From NCBI GenBank assembly GCA_027625915.1, contig JANTQA010000012.1, positions 11,990,501 through 12,054,500 on the forward strand: a DNA stretch of 64,000 nt, in the 5' to 3' direction. The notes beneath the pieces are model-generated. The model worked only from the letters and a program-made list of their open reading frames with translations. It was not told the DNA's origin and searched no databases. Positions 36,801 through 47,940 of this stretch are shown one piece after another. The translations under genes were made by a program, and so were the position numbers. How positions within the stretch are numbered: the stretch's first letter is position 1; each line of letters starts with the position of its first letter. Source of the stretch: Anaeramoeba flamelloides (taxonomy: Eukaryota > Metamonada > Anaeramoebidae).

Positions 36801-39800
36801 AGACTGACCATTCTGAAAAAAAATTGTAAAAATAAATTTTAATTGTAAAATAGTAGTAAAAGTTCTCATTTTCTAATATTATTTTTACTTTGTTTTTCTT
36901 TGTTTTGTTTTAATTTAAAAACCAAGTCCAAAAATTTGGATTTGTTATTAGAATCAAAATAAAATTCAGAACATCAAATGAAACCATACTTTAAGCATTG
37001 TTAGAATTTTCCAAATTTGAATTTTAATTGGAAATCTTAGTAAATGTAAATTTTTTTGGGATTTTTTGTTGTAATGATTTTTTTGGGATTTTTTGTTGTA
37101 ATGATTTTTTTATTTAGGTTAAAATGGTATTAATGGTTTAACAATAGGTATTATTTCAGTTTTGGAAATTTCGGTTTCAGATACTGATAAATTCATTTAA
37201 ATATAAATAAATTTTTAGTTAAGGGATCAGTAGTTTACGGCAATAAGGCAAAAATTTTGAAAAATGTTATTAGTGATATACTCTACTTTCAAATTTTGTA
37301 GATGCTAAAGTGCCAAAAAAATTCTGATCAACAAAGAAACCTCAGAAAAGAAATTTTTTTCAATAAGATCAAATTTTAATTTTCCATTTTTCCAAAAAAA
37401 AGAAAACCTTTGAATTCATTTTATTTCTTACATTATAAAAATAATTTACCTTGTTCATTCTCATCATTATTACACAATAAATAGTCATTATTGCAATGAG
37501 TATTAATGTAAATATTTTTTTTCTTTTTTTAGAAAATTCTTTTGATTAAACAAAAAAATTGATATATTCAACCTATTGAAAAATAATTCTATTGCTTTAA
37601 TAAGAAGAGTTATAACTATTAAAGTTTTAAAGCCATTTACAAATTTTACTCATAAATTGGGTTTTTGTTCTAAGATGAAATTTGATTTTTCAAAATAAAA
37701 TTTTCTTGAAAGATAGTTGGGAAATATGTAATTTTATCCTAAAAATTCAAAATCAATTTTTTTACAGACAAAAATGATTTAAATTGTTATAAGGATTCTT
37801 GTGAATAAGATCAAATAATTTCTTAAAAAATACTTTCGAATTCTGAAAAGTCTTTTTTTCAATTTTTTTTGGAAACAAGAAAACGACTTTTTTCAAACTT
37901 TAAAAGAATAAAAAAAATTTGGTTATTAGATTAAAATTTCATTGATAAACTTTTGTTATTTTTCTATCAAATTTTCATTTATTTAATCATTTATACCTCA
38001 ATTTGTTTTTTTTAACGATCTTTACAAGTTTTCATTTTATTGTTTAAAAATACTGCTCCCTTTAATTCCCAGTATTGTAAATCCGTTAACTCTACTTCCG
38101 AACAGTTCTTGACAAATAATATTTTGAAGGTCAACTAATTTTACAAAGTTTCTTAAGGAAGTAGCTGCATTTTACCATTTTGAAAATTTTATTTGCGAGA
38201 ATATTACTGAATAAAAAAGATTTTTTGAGTGTCATGTGATATTGAAACTTTAAAACCAAAATACCATTCACTGCTCTATTTGTGATAAAAAAAACAACCC
38301 AGCCAAATCAGATTTGAATCTTGGATTATTCAATTGTTAGAACATTTTTTTTAATTAAATTGTTGGTTTTATTTTAAATTATGTTTTGGATCTAGAAACG
38401 TGTTTATGGGAATGAGTGAAATTAATTATAGACGTTGGTTGAATTTTTTTTTTTCAATCTTGATTTCAACAAATTTATCTGGAAAGGTGATCTTTCGTGT
38501 TTGGTCTTCAAAAAGAAAAGATTTGTTTCAAATAAACCCCTTCCAAGGGTATCTATTTTATTGGTTTGTTCTATTTTCGAAGATGTTTCTTTCTTTTTCT
38601 TCTGAATTTGGATGAGAATAAATATGATATTACCTTGGATTTCTCGCTCCATTACTATTTATTAATATTTAACAAAAACATTTTATTGCAATTTTTTTTC
38701 AAAATTCAATTTTCAAATATTTTTATCATACTAAGTATCAACAAAGAATACTGTCTCAAAGATTAAAGTAAAGGGGTTGAATTCTCGAAATAAAAAAACA
38801 ATAACAAAAAGATTTAACCCCAAAAAAATTGAAAAATTGTAAATAAATTGAAATTAGAATACAGAATTATTTTGGGAGTTTTCAATTTAATCGAAAATAA
38901 TAATTACCAAATCAAACAAATTCATCCAATAAATCTTTATTTCTAAGAGAAAAAATTAAAAAAAATATCCTATTTCCTGGAACCAAAACTAAGAATTAGA
39001 TGAATTTAAATGAAAATAGGGTTTTAGAATTCATTTTGGAAAATCCTTTAGAAATAGGAAAGTAATTTGAGAAATCAAAAAATTTCCAAACAAAAGTTTT
39101 TCCATTCAGAATTAAAAATAAAACCTAAGTAAAGAAGTAATTATATCAAATTTTCAAACATAAGATCAAGAAATAAATGATTTTTATTTATTTTTTCTTT
39201 ATCAATTTTTTCATTTTTTTGATTTCCATTTTTTTATTGGTATGGAAATATATTATACTAGGATATATTAAACTCCCATATTTCTTAAAAGTATTAATGT
39301 ATTTGATAAAAGAAATGATTTGAATAATCCAGTTTCCCATAAACTAAGGTACTTAAAATTAGTAAAATTTACTTAACCCCTTAGCATTTAAATCAATAAA
39401 ATGGTTGATCCATGGCTAAGGAAAATCAATGTACAAAATGAAAAATGAAGTAAAAATTTTCAAACACTTTTTTGAATTAACATCAAAAAATCTCGTGACT
39501 TTTACAAAGCTTTATCACTTTTGCAATGCATTTCTGCTTTAAAAGTGTTGGGAAGGGTTTGAAAGGTTTCCAGATTGTCTAGAAGTGTTTGAAAGCTTGA
39601 TTAAAGTCATGAGATTTTTTGTAGTGTTTATCGGTGTCTTTATTGATCAGTGAAAAATAAGTAAAGAATGTTTTGAAAATTTGTTCTACTTACTATCATT
39701 TTGTTAATTAAAGCCAATTTGTCAATTTTTTTCACTAATGGTTCGTCAAAATAGACTTGATCCAAAATAATTTCTGAATAAACAATAATAAATGTTTCAT

Positions 39801-41544
39801 AGAGTTGAAAAAAAAAAGTCAAATAATTGGAACTCGAACAAACCCTTTTATGAACATTTTTTTCAAGAAAAAAAAGCATTCATAAAAGCGTAAAATATTA
39901 ATATTAAGAGAATTGAGAAAGATGAATTAAGAGCGAATTAATCAATAGACAGTTCTATGATTTTAAAAACTTCGATAGTATATCAATTAAAGCAATGAAT
40001 ATAAAAAAATATTTTTGAGAAAAAATCGAAGAAAATTCTGAGAATTTTGCACACAAAAAAATATTAATTGCATTAACAGTTACAATAATTTTCCTAGAAC
40101 TAATATTTATTAGGAGGGTACATTTAGTAAATCCCCATTATTCATTTTCACTTATTTTTAGTTTTTGCTCTGAAATATCTAGTTAAACTCAATTAAAGAT
40201 TATAAATTTTGAAAAAACTTTTTTTCGAAAAAAAAAAAAAATAAAATAAAAGCTAAAACAAAGAAAGGATCTGATAGGTTTCCTTACAAATTTTAAGATT
40301 TGAATTTCAGTTAGAGCTTGGTTAAAGTAAGCTGGTAAATTTTTGACGATCTTGATTGCTACCTCTTTTTTTGTTTTTAAATCTTTACATTTCACAACTT
40401 GTCCAAAAGTGCCAGAGCCTAACATTTCCAGAACACGATACCTAATAAAAAATAAAGTAAAGGAAAGGGATGGAAATAAATATTAAAAAGAATTATTTGT
40501 TATTTGAAAGAAAAAAGAAAGAAAGACTAAAAAAAAATTTGAATCAACAGCTATTTTCAAAAAGTGAAGAACATAAGGTTTTGAACAACTGTTCCTCAAA
40601 CTGTTTGGTGAACGAGTTTAAGGGTATGAGTAACTCTTTTTGAAAATTTTTGAGACACACTTTTCATAAAATGTGGCTCAAAAACAAAATGTGAAAAATT
40701 TAAAATCATAAATCGAAAAATTTTGCTTTAAAGTTTTTTTTTTGGAATAAAAAAGCTTAAAGATCCTTTTATTCATTTCGTTTTCTTAATACTTTGCCGA
40801 GCAATTCAAATGGGCATTTTTTAAGATCGAAATTGAAAGTGAGAGATTTTTTGTTTTGTTGGTTCTTTGGTTTCAAAAAAAAAAAAATAAAAATAAAAAG
40901 GAAAATTTTTTGTCAAAAAACAACTAAGGCGAGTCTGTGGACAAAAATGGTCTATTTCCTGTTGTTCGTTTTTGGGGTTTACATTGTCTTTCTTTGTTTT
41001 CATTTTTTATTTTTTTGTTCTTGAGGGATCTCTCTTTTTAATAGAAAGAAAAGTGGTTTGGATCTTACTTATGATTTTTGTTCGACAAAATTTGGTTGAC
41101 ATAAATTATAAGTTCTGCCTCAGAGTTGTCAAGATCGTTGTTGGAGACAGGAATTTTATTTTTTGTTATTGTCCTTTTTGGGTTGTCTTCCTGATCATAC
41201 TGAAAACCACTATTTGATTTCTTATAAGAGACAAGAAGATCTGTTGTTAGTTTTCGGATTAGCTATTCAAAAGTTTTTTTTTTGTTTTTTGTTTTTTTTA
41301 TGTTTGGTATTTTGTGCACCATTTTGGAATTTTGAAAAAAAAAGAGTGAAATGAACGGGGGGTTAATTTGTAAATTGGCTTGAGTAAACCTATTATTTTT
41401 TTTATTATTTTTTTCTTTGTTATCTCAAAATATTACTGTTAACTTTTTGGATTGAGCCCTTTGTTTGACAGGCAAGCATTCATAAAGCCTAAACGCACTT
41501 GTTCTAACGTTCTTGGTTGTTCTCTTACGGTTTGTATTACTCAT
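24780..41544 (-). CDS. YAK1-family (DYRK-like) protein kinase, six exons over 16.8 kb
   Basis: Joined exons: 41544-41437, 41262-41069, 40441-40288, 33091-32598, 27878-27776 and 26015-24780. They total 2289 bases and 762 aa. Every junction is GT-AG and all phases agree. Family evidence is colinear from end to end. A YAK1-type pre-kinase region has NPKRTITKNK and ELIIYVNQIL. The kinase domain (about 102-424) ends in RWTPKEAIQHPFFTGETF, a pattern typical of YAK1 rather than DYRK1. The tail (about 450-762) is Asp/Asn/Lys-rich. YAK1 kinases are soluble Ser/Thr kinases that restrain growth under stress or starvation. All catalytic residues are present, so it should be active. Introns are 174, 627, 7196, 4719 and 1760 bases, very long for such a genome and full of repeats. 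Confidence in family is high, in exact borders good. Confidence 0.82.
26831..27056. repeat. Short MITE in kinase intron 5
   Basis: An inverted end pair of about 45 bases, 'agtatcagtataaaagcaaa' near 26843 and 'tttgcttttatactgatact' near 27025, bounds a 226-base element. The outer ends read tttaaagccc and gggctttaaa. It carries no gene. Confidence 0.75.
28081..29830 (-). mobile_element. LINE-like retrotransposon fragment, 3' part, invaded by hairpins
   Basis: Minus-strand pieces read as the region after the reverse-transcriptase core of a non-LTR element: ELFIWLEKEKHLQKN, ELKLQVFKSVCISQLFHGLV, then SPRIIYKTEAKLDQARISIY. A later coding-like tail (FWIKELIQI, LLKFLNKNL) near 28640-28800 is shared with the copy at 6232-6480. 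It ends in the 3' hairpin 'ggaaataagtttcctctt' and an A tail (T run at 28081-28097). The polymerase active-site part is absent. Hairpin modules sit between the coding blocks and before the 3' end. It is an old, 5'-truncated, non-functional copy in the same orientation as the host kinase gene. The LINE call rests on sequence character, not on a search. Confidence 0.5.
28130..29170. repeat. Cluster of modular hairpins, first array
   Basis: At least five palindromic units are visible. One (28137-28210) pairs 'ggttttccagaattta' with 'ttctggaaaacc'. The largest (28377-28600) has arms of about 85 bases, identical but for two one-base indels, each with two copies of a 45-base subunit containing 'gtgaagtgttctaggttttt'; its loop is about 50 bases. 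Another (29079-29149) pairs 'gcttttccaggattc' with 'ggaaaagc'. Borders repeat 'cgttaggttttttt', 'cgccgtttgcttttc' and 'ctaggcactctacggcac'. No open frame is present. Confidence 0.8.
29985..30300. repeat. Dispersed repeat LDR-2 copy
   Basis: It shares 'gtaatctgtttcgttagatc', 'actgatacattttttgttct' and 'gctccaaaattttt' with copies at 12597-12875, 48640-49243 and 54520-55060. It lies in kinase intron 4. Confidence 0.6.
31279..31670. repeat. Cluster of modular hairpins, second array
   Basis: It begins with three near-copies of 'gtgccgtagggtgccgt'-type sequence, then three hairpins in series. 31324-31504 contains 'gtgttctaggtttttttgag' and ends aaacctcaa. 31508-31578 pairs gcttttcctgagttt with gaaaaagc. 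31579-31668 pairs 'aaataaaccgaaaatt' with 'aattttcggtttattt'. All three units have relatives in the first array at 28130-29170, in a different order. Confidence 0.75.
31973..32424. repeat. MITE family B
   Basis: The terminal inverted repeat is about 60 bases: 'ctgttgagagaaaaatgttg' at 31973 and, inverted, 'aaaatttttctctcaacag' at 32406. Inside each end the motif 'tggacac' or its inverse occurs twice, followed by 'tttttaattgggaac'. Both flanks show taa, compatible with a short target duplication. The inner part resembles family A ('tagaatactca', gttgataac). It carries no gene and lies in kinase intron 4. Confidence 0.75.
32598..33091 (-). CDS. YAK1-like kinase exon 4: catalytic core
   Basis: It encodes residues 153-316, from INKSETRQP through NHLCLVFELLSVNLYELI (hinge, typical of DYRK/YAK1) to ARIIQL. 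Catalytic loop IIHCDLKPENILL (D226, K228, N231), metal-binding DFG in LIDFGSAC (D246) and activation loop MYNYIQSRYYRSPE are present. The YNY there (Y258, Y260) is equivalent to the tyrosines that DYRK-class kinases autophosphorylate. The exon is bordered by acceptor ...aaaatag and donor gtaatg. Confidence 0.9.
33092..40287 (-). other. Kinase intron 3 (7.2 kb)
   Basis: Mostly AT-rich filler plus one LDR-1 copy (38165-39370). A tandem duplication of a roughly 27-base unit around 'gggattttttgttgtaatga' is at about 37049-37104. A splice-bordered open piece lies at 39773-39694 (acceptor ttgtttattcag, donor gtaagt; contains FDEPLVKKIDKLALINKM) and might be a cryptic or nested exon. The 76-codon frame at 33911-34141 is hydrophilic at its start but matches no family I know. 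Confidence 0.5.
38165..39370. repeat. Long dispersed repeat LDR-1 copy
   Basis: It is parallel to 22985-24000 and, at its end, to 11120-11670, including 'tatattatactaggat' at 39247. It lies inside kinase intron 3. No coding frame or terminal repeat is seen. Confidence 0.6.
40288..41544 (-). CDS. YAK1-like kinase exons 1-3: pre-kinase region and N-lobe
   Basis: Exon 1 (41544-41437) opens with MSNTNRKRTTKN, 36 codons, donor gtaata. Exon 2 (41262-41069) carries LIRKLTTDLLVSYKK and DLDNSEAELIIYVN, colinear with the segment before the kinase domain of yeast and plant YAK1, donor gtaaga. Exon 3 (40441-40288) carries the glycine-rich loop LGSGTFGQVVKC (109-119), the catalytic lysine in VAIKIV (K131) and helix C (EIQIL), donor gtaagg. 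Exon 1 is short and has no domain of its own, so it is the least certain. Its ATG has no better alternative upstream in frame. Confidence 0.75.
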
Positions 41545-44500
41545 TATAAAACAAACAGTAACTAATTTCTAAATAAACAAGAATAAACAAAAACTGAAAA
41601 CAACTTGAAGAAATGAAATAATTGAGAGATTTTTCATCAGAGTTATTCTTCTTTTGAAATTTCTTACAACTCATTGTACTCCGTACGAAGTAAGATTTGG
41701 TAAGATTATTATACATCACAATAAAAAAAGTCACTTAATCGGGTCCAAATTTAAGTAATAATTTTTTAAACTTATTTGAAGAAACTTTTATTGTTTTAAG
41801 GGATGAGTGTATACCAAGTAGAAGTCAAAGAATAAAGTAAGTTGTTATTGGGGTTAAATTGTATTAGTGTGACATGTTTCAAATGCCTCTGAAAAATTGA
41901 TTAGTCGAGTAGTAATATTTAGTTGATCTCATCAATTAAAAATGATCTCTGTATTCGTAAAAATCCAAACAATTTCAGTAACAAATTTGCATTTCTCCAA
42001 AAATTTAAAGGTTGAATTATCAATATTCAGACTACAAAGTTGTGCAATATCTTTCATAAATTTGTCGTGACATCTAGATAATAGCCAAAAAAATCAAATT
42101 TTTTTTAAACAATTAAATAATTAATCAATAGATTCTTTCTACAAATTATTTCTGAAATATTTTGGAAATATATTGATATTACAATTAGATTTATAAAAAG
42201 GTAACAATACAAATCATTCTTTTGGTTTTTATGTTGATGAGTATTTATTTAATCTTTGAAATTAAAAATTGATAAAATTGGTGACTTTTTGAAGTTTTAG
42301 AGGCAAATTATTAAATACAAGTAATAGTTTTATTTTGAGTTTCTTTTGAGATTTGGAAAAGGAATTAAAAAAAAAATTCCCAAAATTCAAATTTTTAATT
42401 CTGATCCATTATTTAAAAATGTAAGAATTTATTGTGCAATAATATTAATAATACATTTTTTGAGCTATGTGAGCCATAGAAAATTAATATCATTGAAACC
42501 CAATTACAAAATACTTTAAAAATGGACTAATATGAGGTGAATTTAAACTGTTAAATCAATAAATTTTGATATATAGTTGGTTTTATCAAACAAGAAAGTA
42601 ATCTACACATTTCTTATTTCTAATATCTTAAAAAAATTGATTAAAAGCCTAAAAATCAATTGTTTTTGTATGTTTATTTGATTTTTGTCGAATTATATTG
42701 ATCTTCCAAAGTTTAGTTTCTTAACAAAACATTTTTGTTCTGTTATTAAAGGGAAATATTTACAATTAAAAAACTCAATCTTTTTTTGGAAGTATCCTCA
42801 CCCATAGGGGTGTACCTCAGAGGTATTATATTTTTGGTAAAAATTACAAACTTTTAAAAACTTTGAATAATAAATACATGATTTTGTTCGATCATTAATT
42901 ATGAATCCATAATTTTTAACAAGTATTTGTTTTATTTTTATTTTTTAGATTAAATAATGAATATTATTCTGTGATACGATTTGTTTGTTTAATAACCAAA
43001 TTCTTTTTTGAAATTAAAAAAGAATAACTTTCGTTATATATACAATTTTGAGAAAATAAATAATGTTATATGTGCAAAGTTGAGAAAACACGTAATATAT
43101 TTTTCTTAGTAGGGTTATATTGTATACCCAGAGAGAAAAATATTTTACAGGTTGCCGAAACACCGAGTTGAATTGATTGAGTTATCATTGGTTTAAATGT
43201 GAGGTTCTTCCATAAAACCTAATTAATGAGAAAAAAATAAATAAAAAAAAATAGAAAAAAAATTTTTAAAGTTTTTTATAAGTTTTTTTAGATCATTAAA
43301 GATTTAAGAATTTTGAAATTTTAATAAAAGTATTATAGGTAATAACTCTCAACTAAAAAACTTTACTTTTTCTAAATTATAACTTTTTTAAATAGTTATT
43401 TTTTACATAGTCTATAAACCCAGAGTATAAATGATACTAGCCAATAGCAATGCCTTTTTAATTCTATTTTTTTGAAATAACATAACTTGTTAATTAAGAT
43501 CTAGAGAGATTTCACATTTCTTTATCTATTTTTTACTTGTATTTTTTTATATTTAGAGAATTTCACGAAAAACTTAAACATTAATTTCTTAAATACAAAA
43601 ATCAAAATATAAAAGAGAGAGAGAGAGAGAGAGAACCAAGAATGCTCATATCGTGTAGAATGATATCTAACAAAGATCTTTTTTTCAAGAAATAACCAAT
43701 ACAAATATTCCTAGAAAAAAAAGTATTTTTTTATCAAATTTTATGATTCATTTTCAAAAAAAAAAATAAAATAAATGTTTTATAATTTTATTTTCAATTC
43801 TCACTATATACAGTTGATAAAAGGTGGGAAAACCGTTTTTGATCTAATAACCCATTTTATATATGATTTATTTTTTGATTTTTGTTACTCTGTTATATAA
43901 ATAATTTATTTTTATAATGAATCGGGGTTCTTTCATTGTATAATTAAATTTCAAATGAGTAAATTGAGAAGTCGATATTATTTTTTAAGTGTAATTTACA
44001 ATTGAACTTTAAATAAAATTCTCATTTCCCTTTGTTCTTACAATTCTCCAAAAAAATTTCACATATAAAACGTCTTTTGTGCAAATTTTATTCATCTTTA
44101 GAAATACAAAGACCATATACTATAGGACCATGAAATTTAAAAAAAAAAACTCAATAAATATAGTTATCAGTTTTTCATTGTCAAATTGTCAACTTATTAA
44201 TAACCTCAATTTGTATAAAATAAATTGATTTATAAGAGAACTTTGATCAAAAATTTTTTTAAAATGATTTTTCACAAATAAAAGGCCAAGCCATTACAGT
44301 TTAAAACAATTTTCTGAAAACTAGAAAAAATTTTAAATTTTTTTAAAAATCAAATACCAATTAAAAATCTATCAACCAATACTTAACAATCAATTTCGAG
44401 AAATAAAAAATATAAAAAGATAAAATTTTGTGAAAAAAGAGCCAAAAAAAAAAAACACCAATTGTCTAATTAGAATGATTGTGTTTTTTTAATTTTGAAA

Positions 44501-45846
44501 AAAAAAAAAACATTTTTAAGGTCAAAAGATTGCTCAAAGGTATTTTTGATATCTATTTTTTTTTTTTTTTTTTTCATTTTTTGTATTTTCTCAAAAATAA
44601 GTTATTTTTTTCTAAATCTTACAAAATTTTATTTTTCAAAAGAACAGAGTTATAAAATAAACACAAATTAGATTAAACTAAATTAAAATGATTTTTTACA
44701 AAAAAAAAAAACAAAAAAAAAATTTTAGCTTGAAATAATTTAATAAGTTGGAAATATAAACCAAGAAGTGATTAATTGTAGTTACAAAACCTTGTTCGAT
44801 CAAAGGGTCCCAAATTTTTTTTTCAACTCTCAAATATTTTATATAAATGGCCTTTGAAGAGTAAATAAGAAAAATAAGTAGAATAAAACTCACCAAATAA
44901 TGGTTGATATCGGCCTGAAATTAAAACTAATAAATCAATAGATTTTCTTAAAAATAGAAAAATTCAAATTCTTAGGGCCTTATTGAGAAAAAGAATAAGG
45001 TTCATTTTGTTCTCCCATTGAAGATTGAATAAAATACCATTGTAAATCACTATAATTTTTTTTACAATCATTTCCACACTTTCAATAAGTTTAAAATAAC
45101 ACACTTTTATGATTTGGTTCTAGATCTAGCAATAAAGAAAAAAATTTTCCAAACAAATTATTTATTAAAAAAAAACAAAAAATATGAAATAAAGATTATG
45201 AAAAAAAGATATTTTATTTTCCAATTTGCAAAATTATATTTTTTCATCTAATATTCATTCAATTACTTTAAATATATTTTTTTCAACAATTATAAACAAC
45301 TTGTGCTTATTGGAATCGGCTTTTACTTGCTATGTGGCTATATAATTATCGTAATCTGAAAAGTATTTAATATACAAGAATTTTTATTTTTAATCTACCT
45401 GACTAAAAATGAAAAGTACAATAAATTGAAAGACGAACCAAAATAACTTCAAAGAATGATATGTTATATTCTTCGAATCAAAATCAGAAAACAATTTAAA
45501 TCCAATTTTCAATCGGAATTATTCATGTGGTTTTGGAGATCTCAAAAATAATCAAATTTTTACTAAAATTTTTGAAGAGATCAATCAAAGAAAAGTCCAT
45601 ATCAAAAGATAGTATTCGAAAAACTATTATTGTTGTTTATACCTCATTTTATCTCTACTAATATCTTTTTAATTTTATTTCTAATGTTATTTTCCTTTTT
45701 CTGTATCCTTCTTTTTCTAAAATTGTTTTGATTTCTGCATTTACAATTGAAATATATATTTTACTTTTTTTCCATATTTCATTTTTTTTTCGCTTTTCAA
45801 AATAATAAATCATTTTTTCTTTTTTGTTTCTTCTTTTGGATCTAGA
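41545..45846. repeat. Repeat-bearing spacer
   Basis: 41880-42450 resembles 54180-54500 joined to 55080-55310, i.e. one unit there split by LDR-2. 44800-45150 repeats 24050-24390. 45480-45680 is a fragment of MITE family C ('gagatctcaaaaata', 'gatcaatcaaagaaaa'). A (GA)n tract lies at about 43614-43634. The open frame at 44696-44896 falls inside the repeat and is not taken as a gene. Confidence 0.5.
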
Positions 45847-46653
45847 ATGACGACTTCAGTCCAAATAAAAACCTTAAATAACGAAAGAATGGAAGTCCAA
45901 GCAAAATCAGATTGTACAATAAGCGAGCTTAAGTCCCAATTATTTAAGGAGTTTGGGTATGGAAGACAGAATCAAATCTTTTTTAATAATTCACAAAAGC
46001 TTGTTGATGAAACCAACATCTCTACACTTGACAAACCAATTTCCTTGATTCTTTATATAACACCTAATTCCCAAACAAGTATTCCTCAAAAACAAATTCA
46101 AAAACAAGAAAAAGAAAACACAGAAACAAAACAAGTTCAAATACAAGAAAAAGAAAACACAGAACTCATCAAAAGAAGTGAAAAAGAAAAGACAATTCTT
46201 AAAAAGGGTTTTGAACCTTATCATAAACTTGAGTCGTTTCGAATCCCTGTTTCTCAAAATTGTGTGTCACTATTCTCTGCAAAAATTCTCGCACCAGTTA
46301 TCCATTACGCTGAGCAACCTAAAGTCGTTCTTAACTATAACGAAATGCTCCTCCGAGAATTGCTGGCAATGGGCTTTGATAAAGAAAGGTGTCGATGGGC
46401 ACTTCACGAAACAAGAAATGATCTTCAAAGCTCAATCGAATGGCTTTTCAACCAAAACAATACTGTACGCTCAAGAATAAATTCTCTTAATTCCAAAGAC
46501 AACAATAATTCGGAAAAACAATCAGAAAACGAAACTAAAATCCAAAATATCGTAAATCTTGGGTTTCCGAGAGAACAGGTCATTCAAATGTTGGAAATTT
46601 GTAACGGAAACCAAGAACAGGCAATTAATTTATTATTGGGATCGAATTTTTAA
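45847..46653 (+). CDS. UBL-UBA-UBA protein, RAD23-like ubiquitin receptor
   Basis: Single exon, 268 aa. Residues 1-72 form a ubiquitin-like fold (VQIKTLNNERMEVQAKSDC ... ISTLDKPISLILYI). About 78-110 repeats an EKENTE unit twice in a Gln/Lys/Glu linker. 110-160 is an unassigned segment with several Cys and aromatic residues. UBA1 spans about 165-205 (LLRELLAMGFDKERCRWAL, with the MGF loop). UBA2 spans about 230-267 (IVNLGFPREQVIQML ... AINLLLG, with the LGF loop). UBL-UBA shuttles such as RAD23, Dsk2 and Ddi1 carry ubiquitinated proteins to the proteasome. Having UBA2 at the very C terminus is RAD23-like. The XPC-binding (STI1-like) domain of RAD23 is not evident and the protein is shorter than usual. 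Confidence 0.8.
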   Translation: MTTSVQIKTLNNERMEVQAKSDCTISELKSQLFKEFGYGRQNQIFFNNSQKLVDETNISTLDKPISLILYITPNSQTSIPQKQIQKQEKENTETKQVQIQEKENTELIKRSEKEKTILKKGFEPYHKLESFRIPVSQNCVSLFSAKILAPVIHYAEQPKVVLNYNEMLLRELLAMGFDKERCRWALHETRNDLQSSIEWLFNQNNTVRSRINSLNSKDNNNSEKQSENETKIQNIVNLGFPREQVIQMLEICNGNQEQAINLLLGSNF

Positions 46654-47529
46654 TGTTTTTTTGGTTGACAAAGTCTGTTATTGTAAGTTCAATAGCAAAT
46701 GTAAAGAAGTTCAAAAATCTTTTGTTTAATTTAATTGCCTTGAATAAATCGACAAAATTTTTTTTATAATTTGATTAAAGAACTAGATTTTTTATTTTTT
46801 TTTTGATTTTCATTGGGTTTTTGTTTACCATTTTTTTCTTGAAACGATTTTTTTTCAAGACCCAGTTAGGAGTATTGTTTGAAATCAATAATACATTTTG
46901 TCCTCAGATTTTAGAAAATGTGTATATAATCTCAATATGAGACAATTTTAGGTTTTTTATACGGGTTTAGATTTCAAAAACCTAATTCTGGAATCTAGGG
47001 CAAAATAGATCTTGGTTTTGTTTATTATTAATCTCTTATAGTATTTTTAACAAAAAATAATTAAAAAAAAAACTACAAAATTGGTTTTTTCAGTCAAAAT
47101 TATATCGAATTTTTTCAAAAATTAAAACAAGTTTTGTCAAAAAGTATTTTTACTTGAAAGTAAATATCTATATAAGGAGAAAATAATTTTCAATAATAGT
47201 TATTTATAGTTTGTTTATTATTTATAAGTCAGAATAATGTAAGTGTTTTTTATAATTCATTTTGTGATTATTCTAAAAAAATAGGAAGTTTTTCTAAAAT
47301 GTAGTGTAGTTTTTTTTTTTTTAGAATTATTTATTGTAAACTCTTGAATTTTATAAAAAACATTATACTATGAAATTAACTAAAATTACACTTTCAATTT
47401 GAAATTCAATTAATATCATTTTACTATATAGATATTTGTTTAGAATTGAAATGAAATATATGTGGAAAATAGAAAACTAATTGAATATATTTAAAGGGTA
47501 AAGGAAGTTGGAGAGTAATATTTGATTGA

Positions 47530-47940
47530 AATACAGCTGTTCCAAGGCTACCGTTAAATTTTATCAATTTCGAATTTTGATGATGATATAGATTTTTAAA
47601 TCTAAGAATCTAATAATAAGAAAGCTTATATTGGAAATATTTTTTCATAAATGAGTTGATATGAAAAATATTCTTCTAATGTGATCGAAAAATAAATTCA
47701 TTTTTTAATCGAAATTTTATGTAGTTTCTTATGGAATTTTTAATGTTTAGAGTCATTTTGAGTTTTGAAAATTGATTTTTTGAAAATCAGAAAAAATTCT
47801 TGAATAATTTCTCATTTAGGAATTTTTATTTCAATATAAGCTTTATTATTCTTATTTTGAACTTTTTAAAAATTTATATCAAGATAAAAATTTGATATTG
47901 ATAAATTTTCACGATAACTTTGGTAAGACTGTATTATAAA
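47530..47940. repeat. Foldback element, diverged relative of 18116-18580
   Basis: The left end 'gttccaaggctaccgttaaa' and the inverted right end 'ttcacgataactttggtaag' close arms of about 120 bases ('agaaagcttatattg' against 'caatataagctttatt'). The ends match the 18.1-kb element. Confidence 0.6.

Noticed and set aside
44696-44896. 66-codon minus-strand frame with WDPLIEQGF
   Set aside because: It overlaps the start of a repeat shared with 24050-24390 that has no such frame there.
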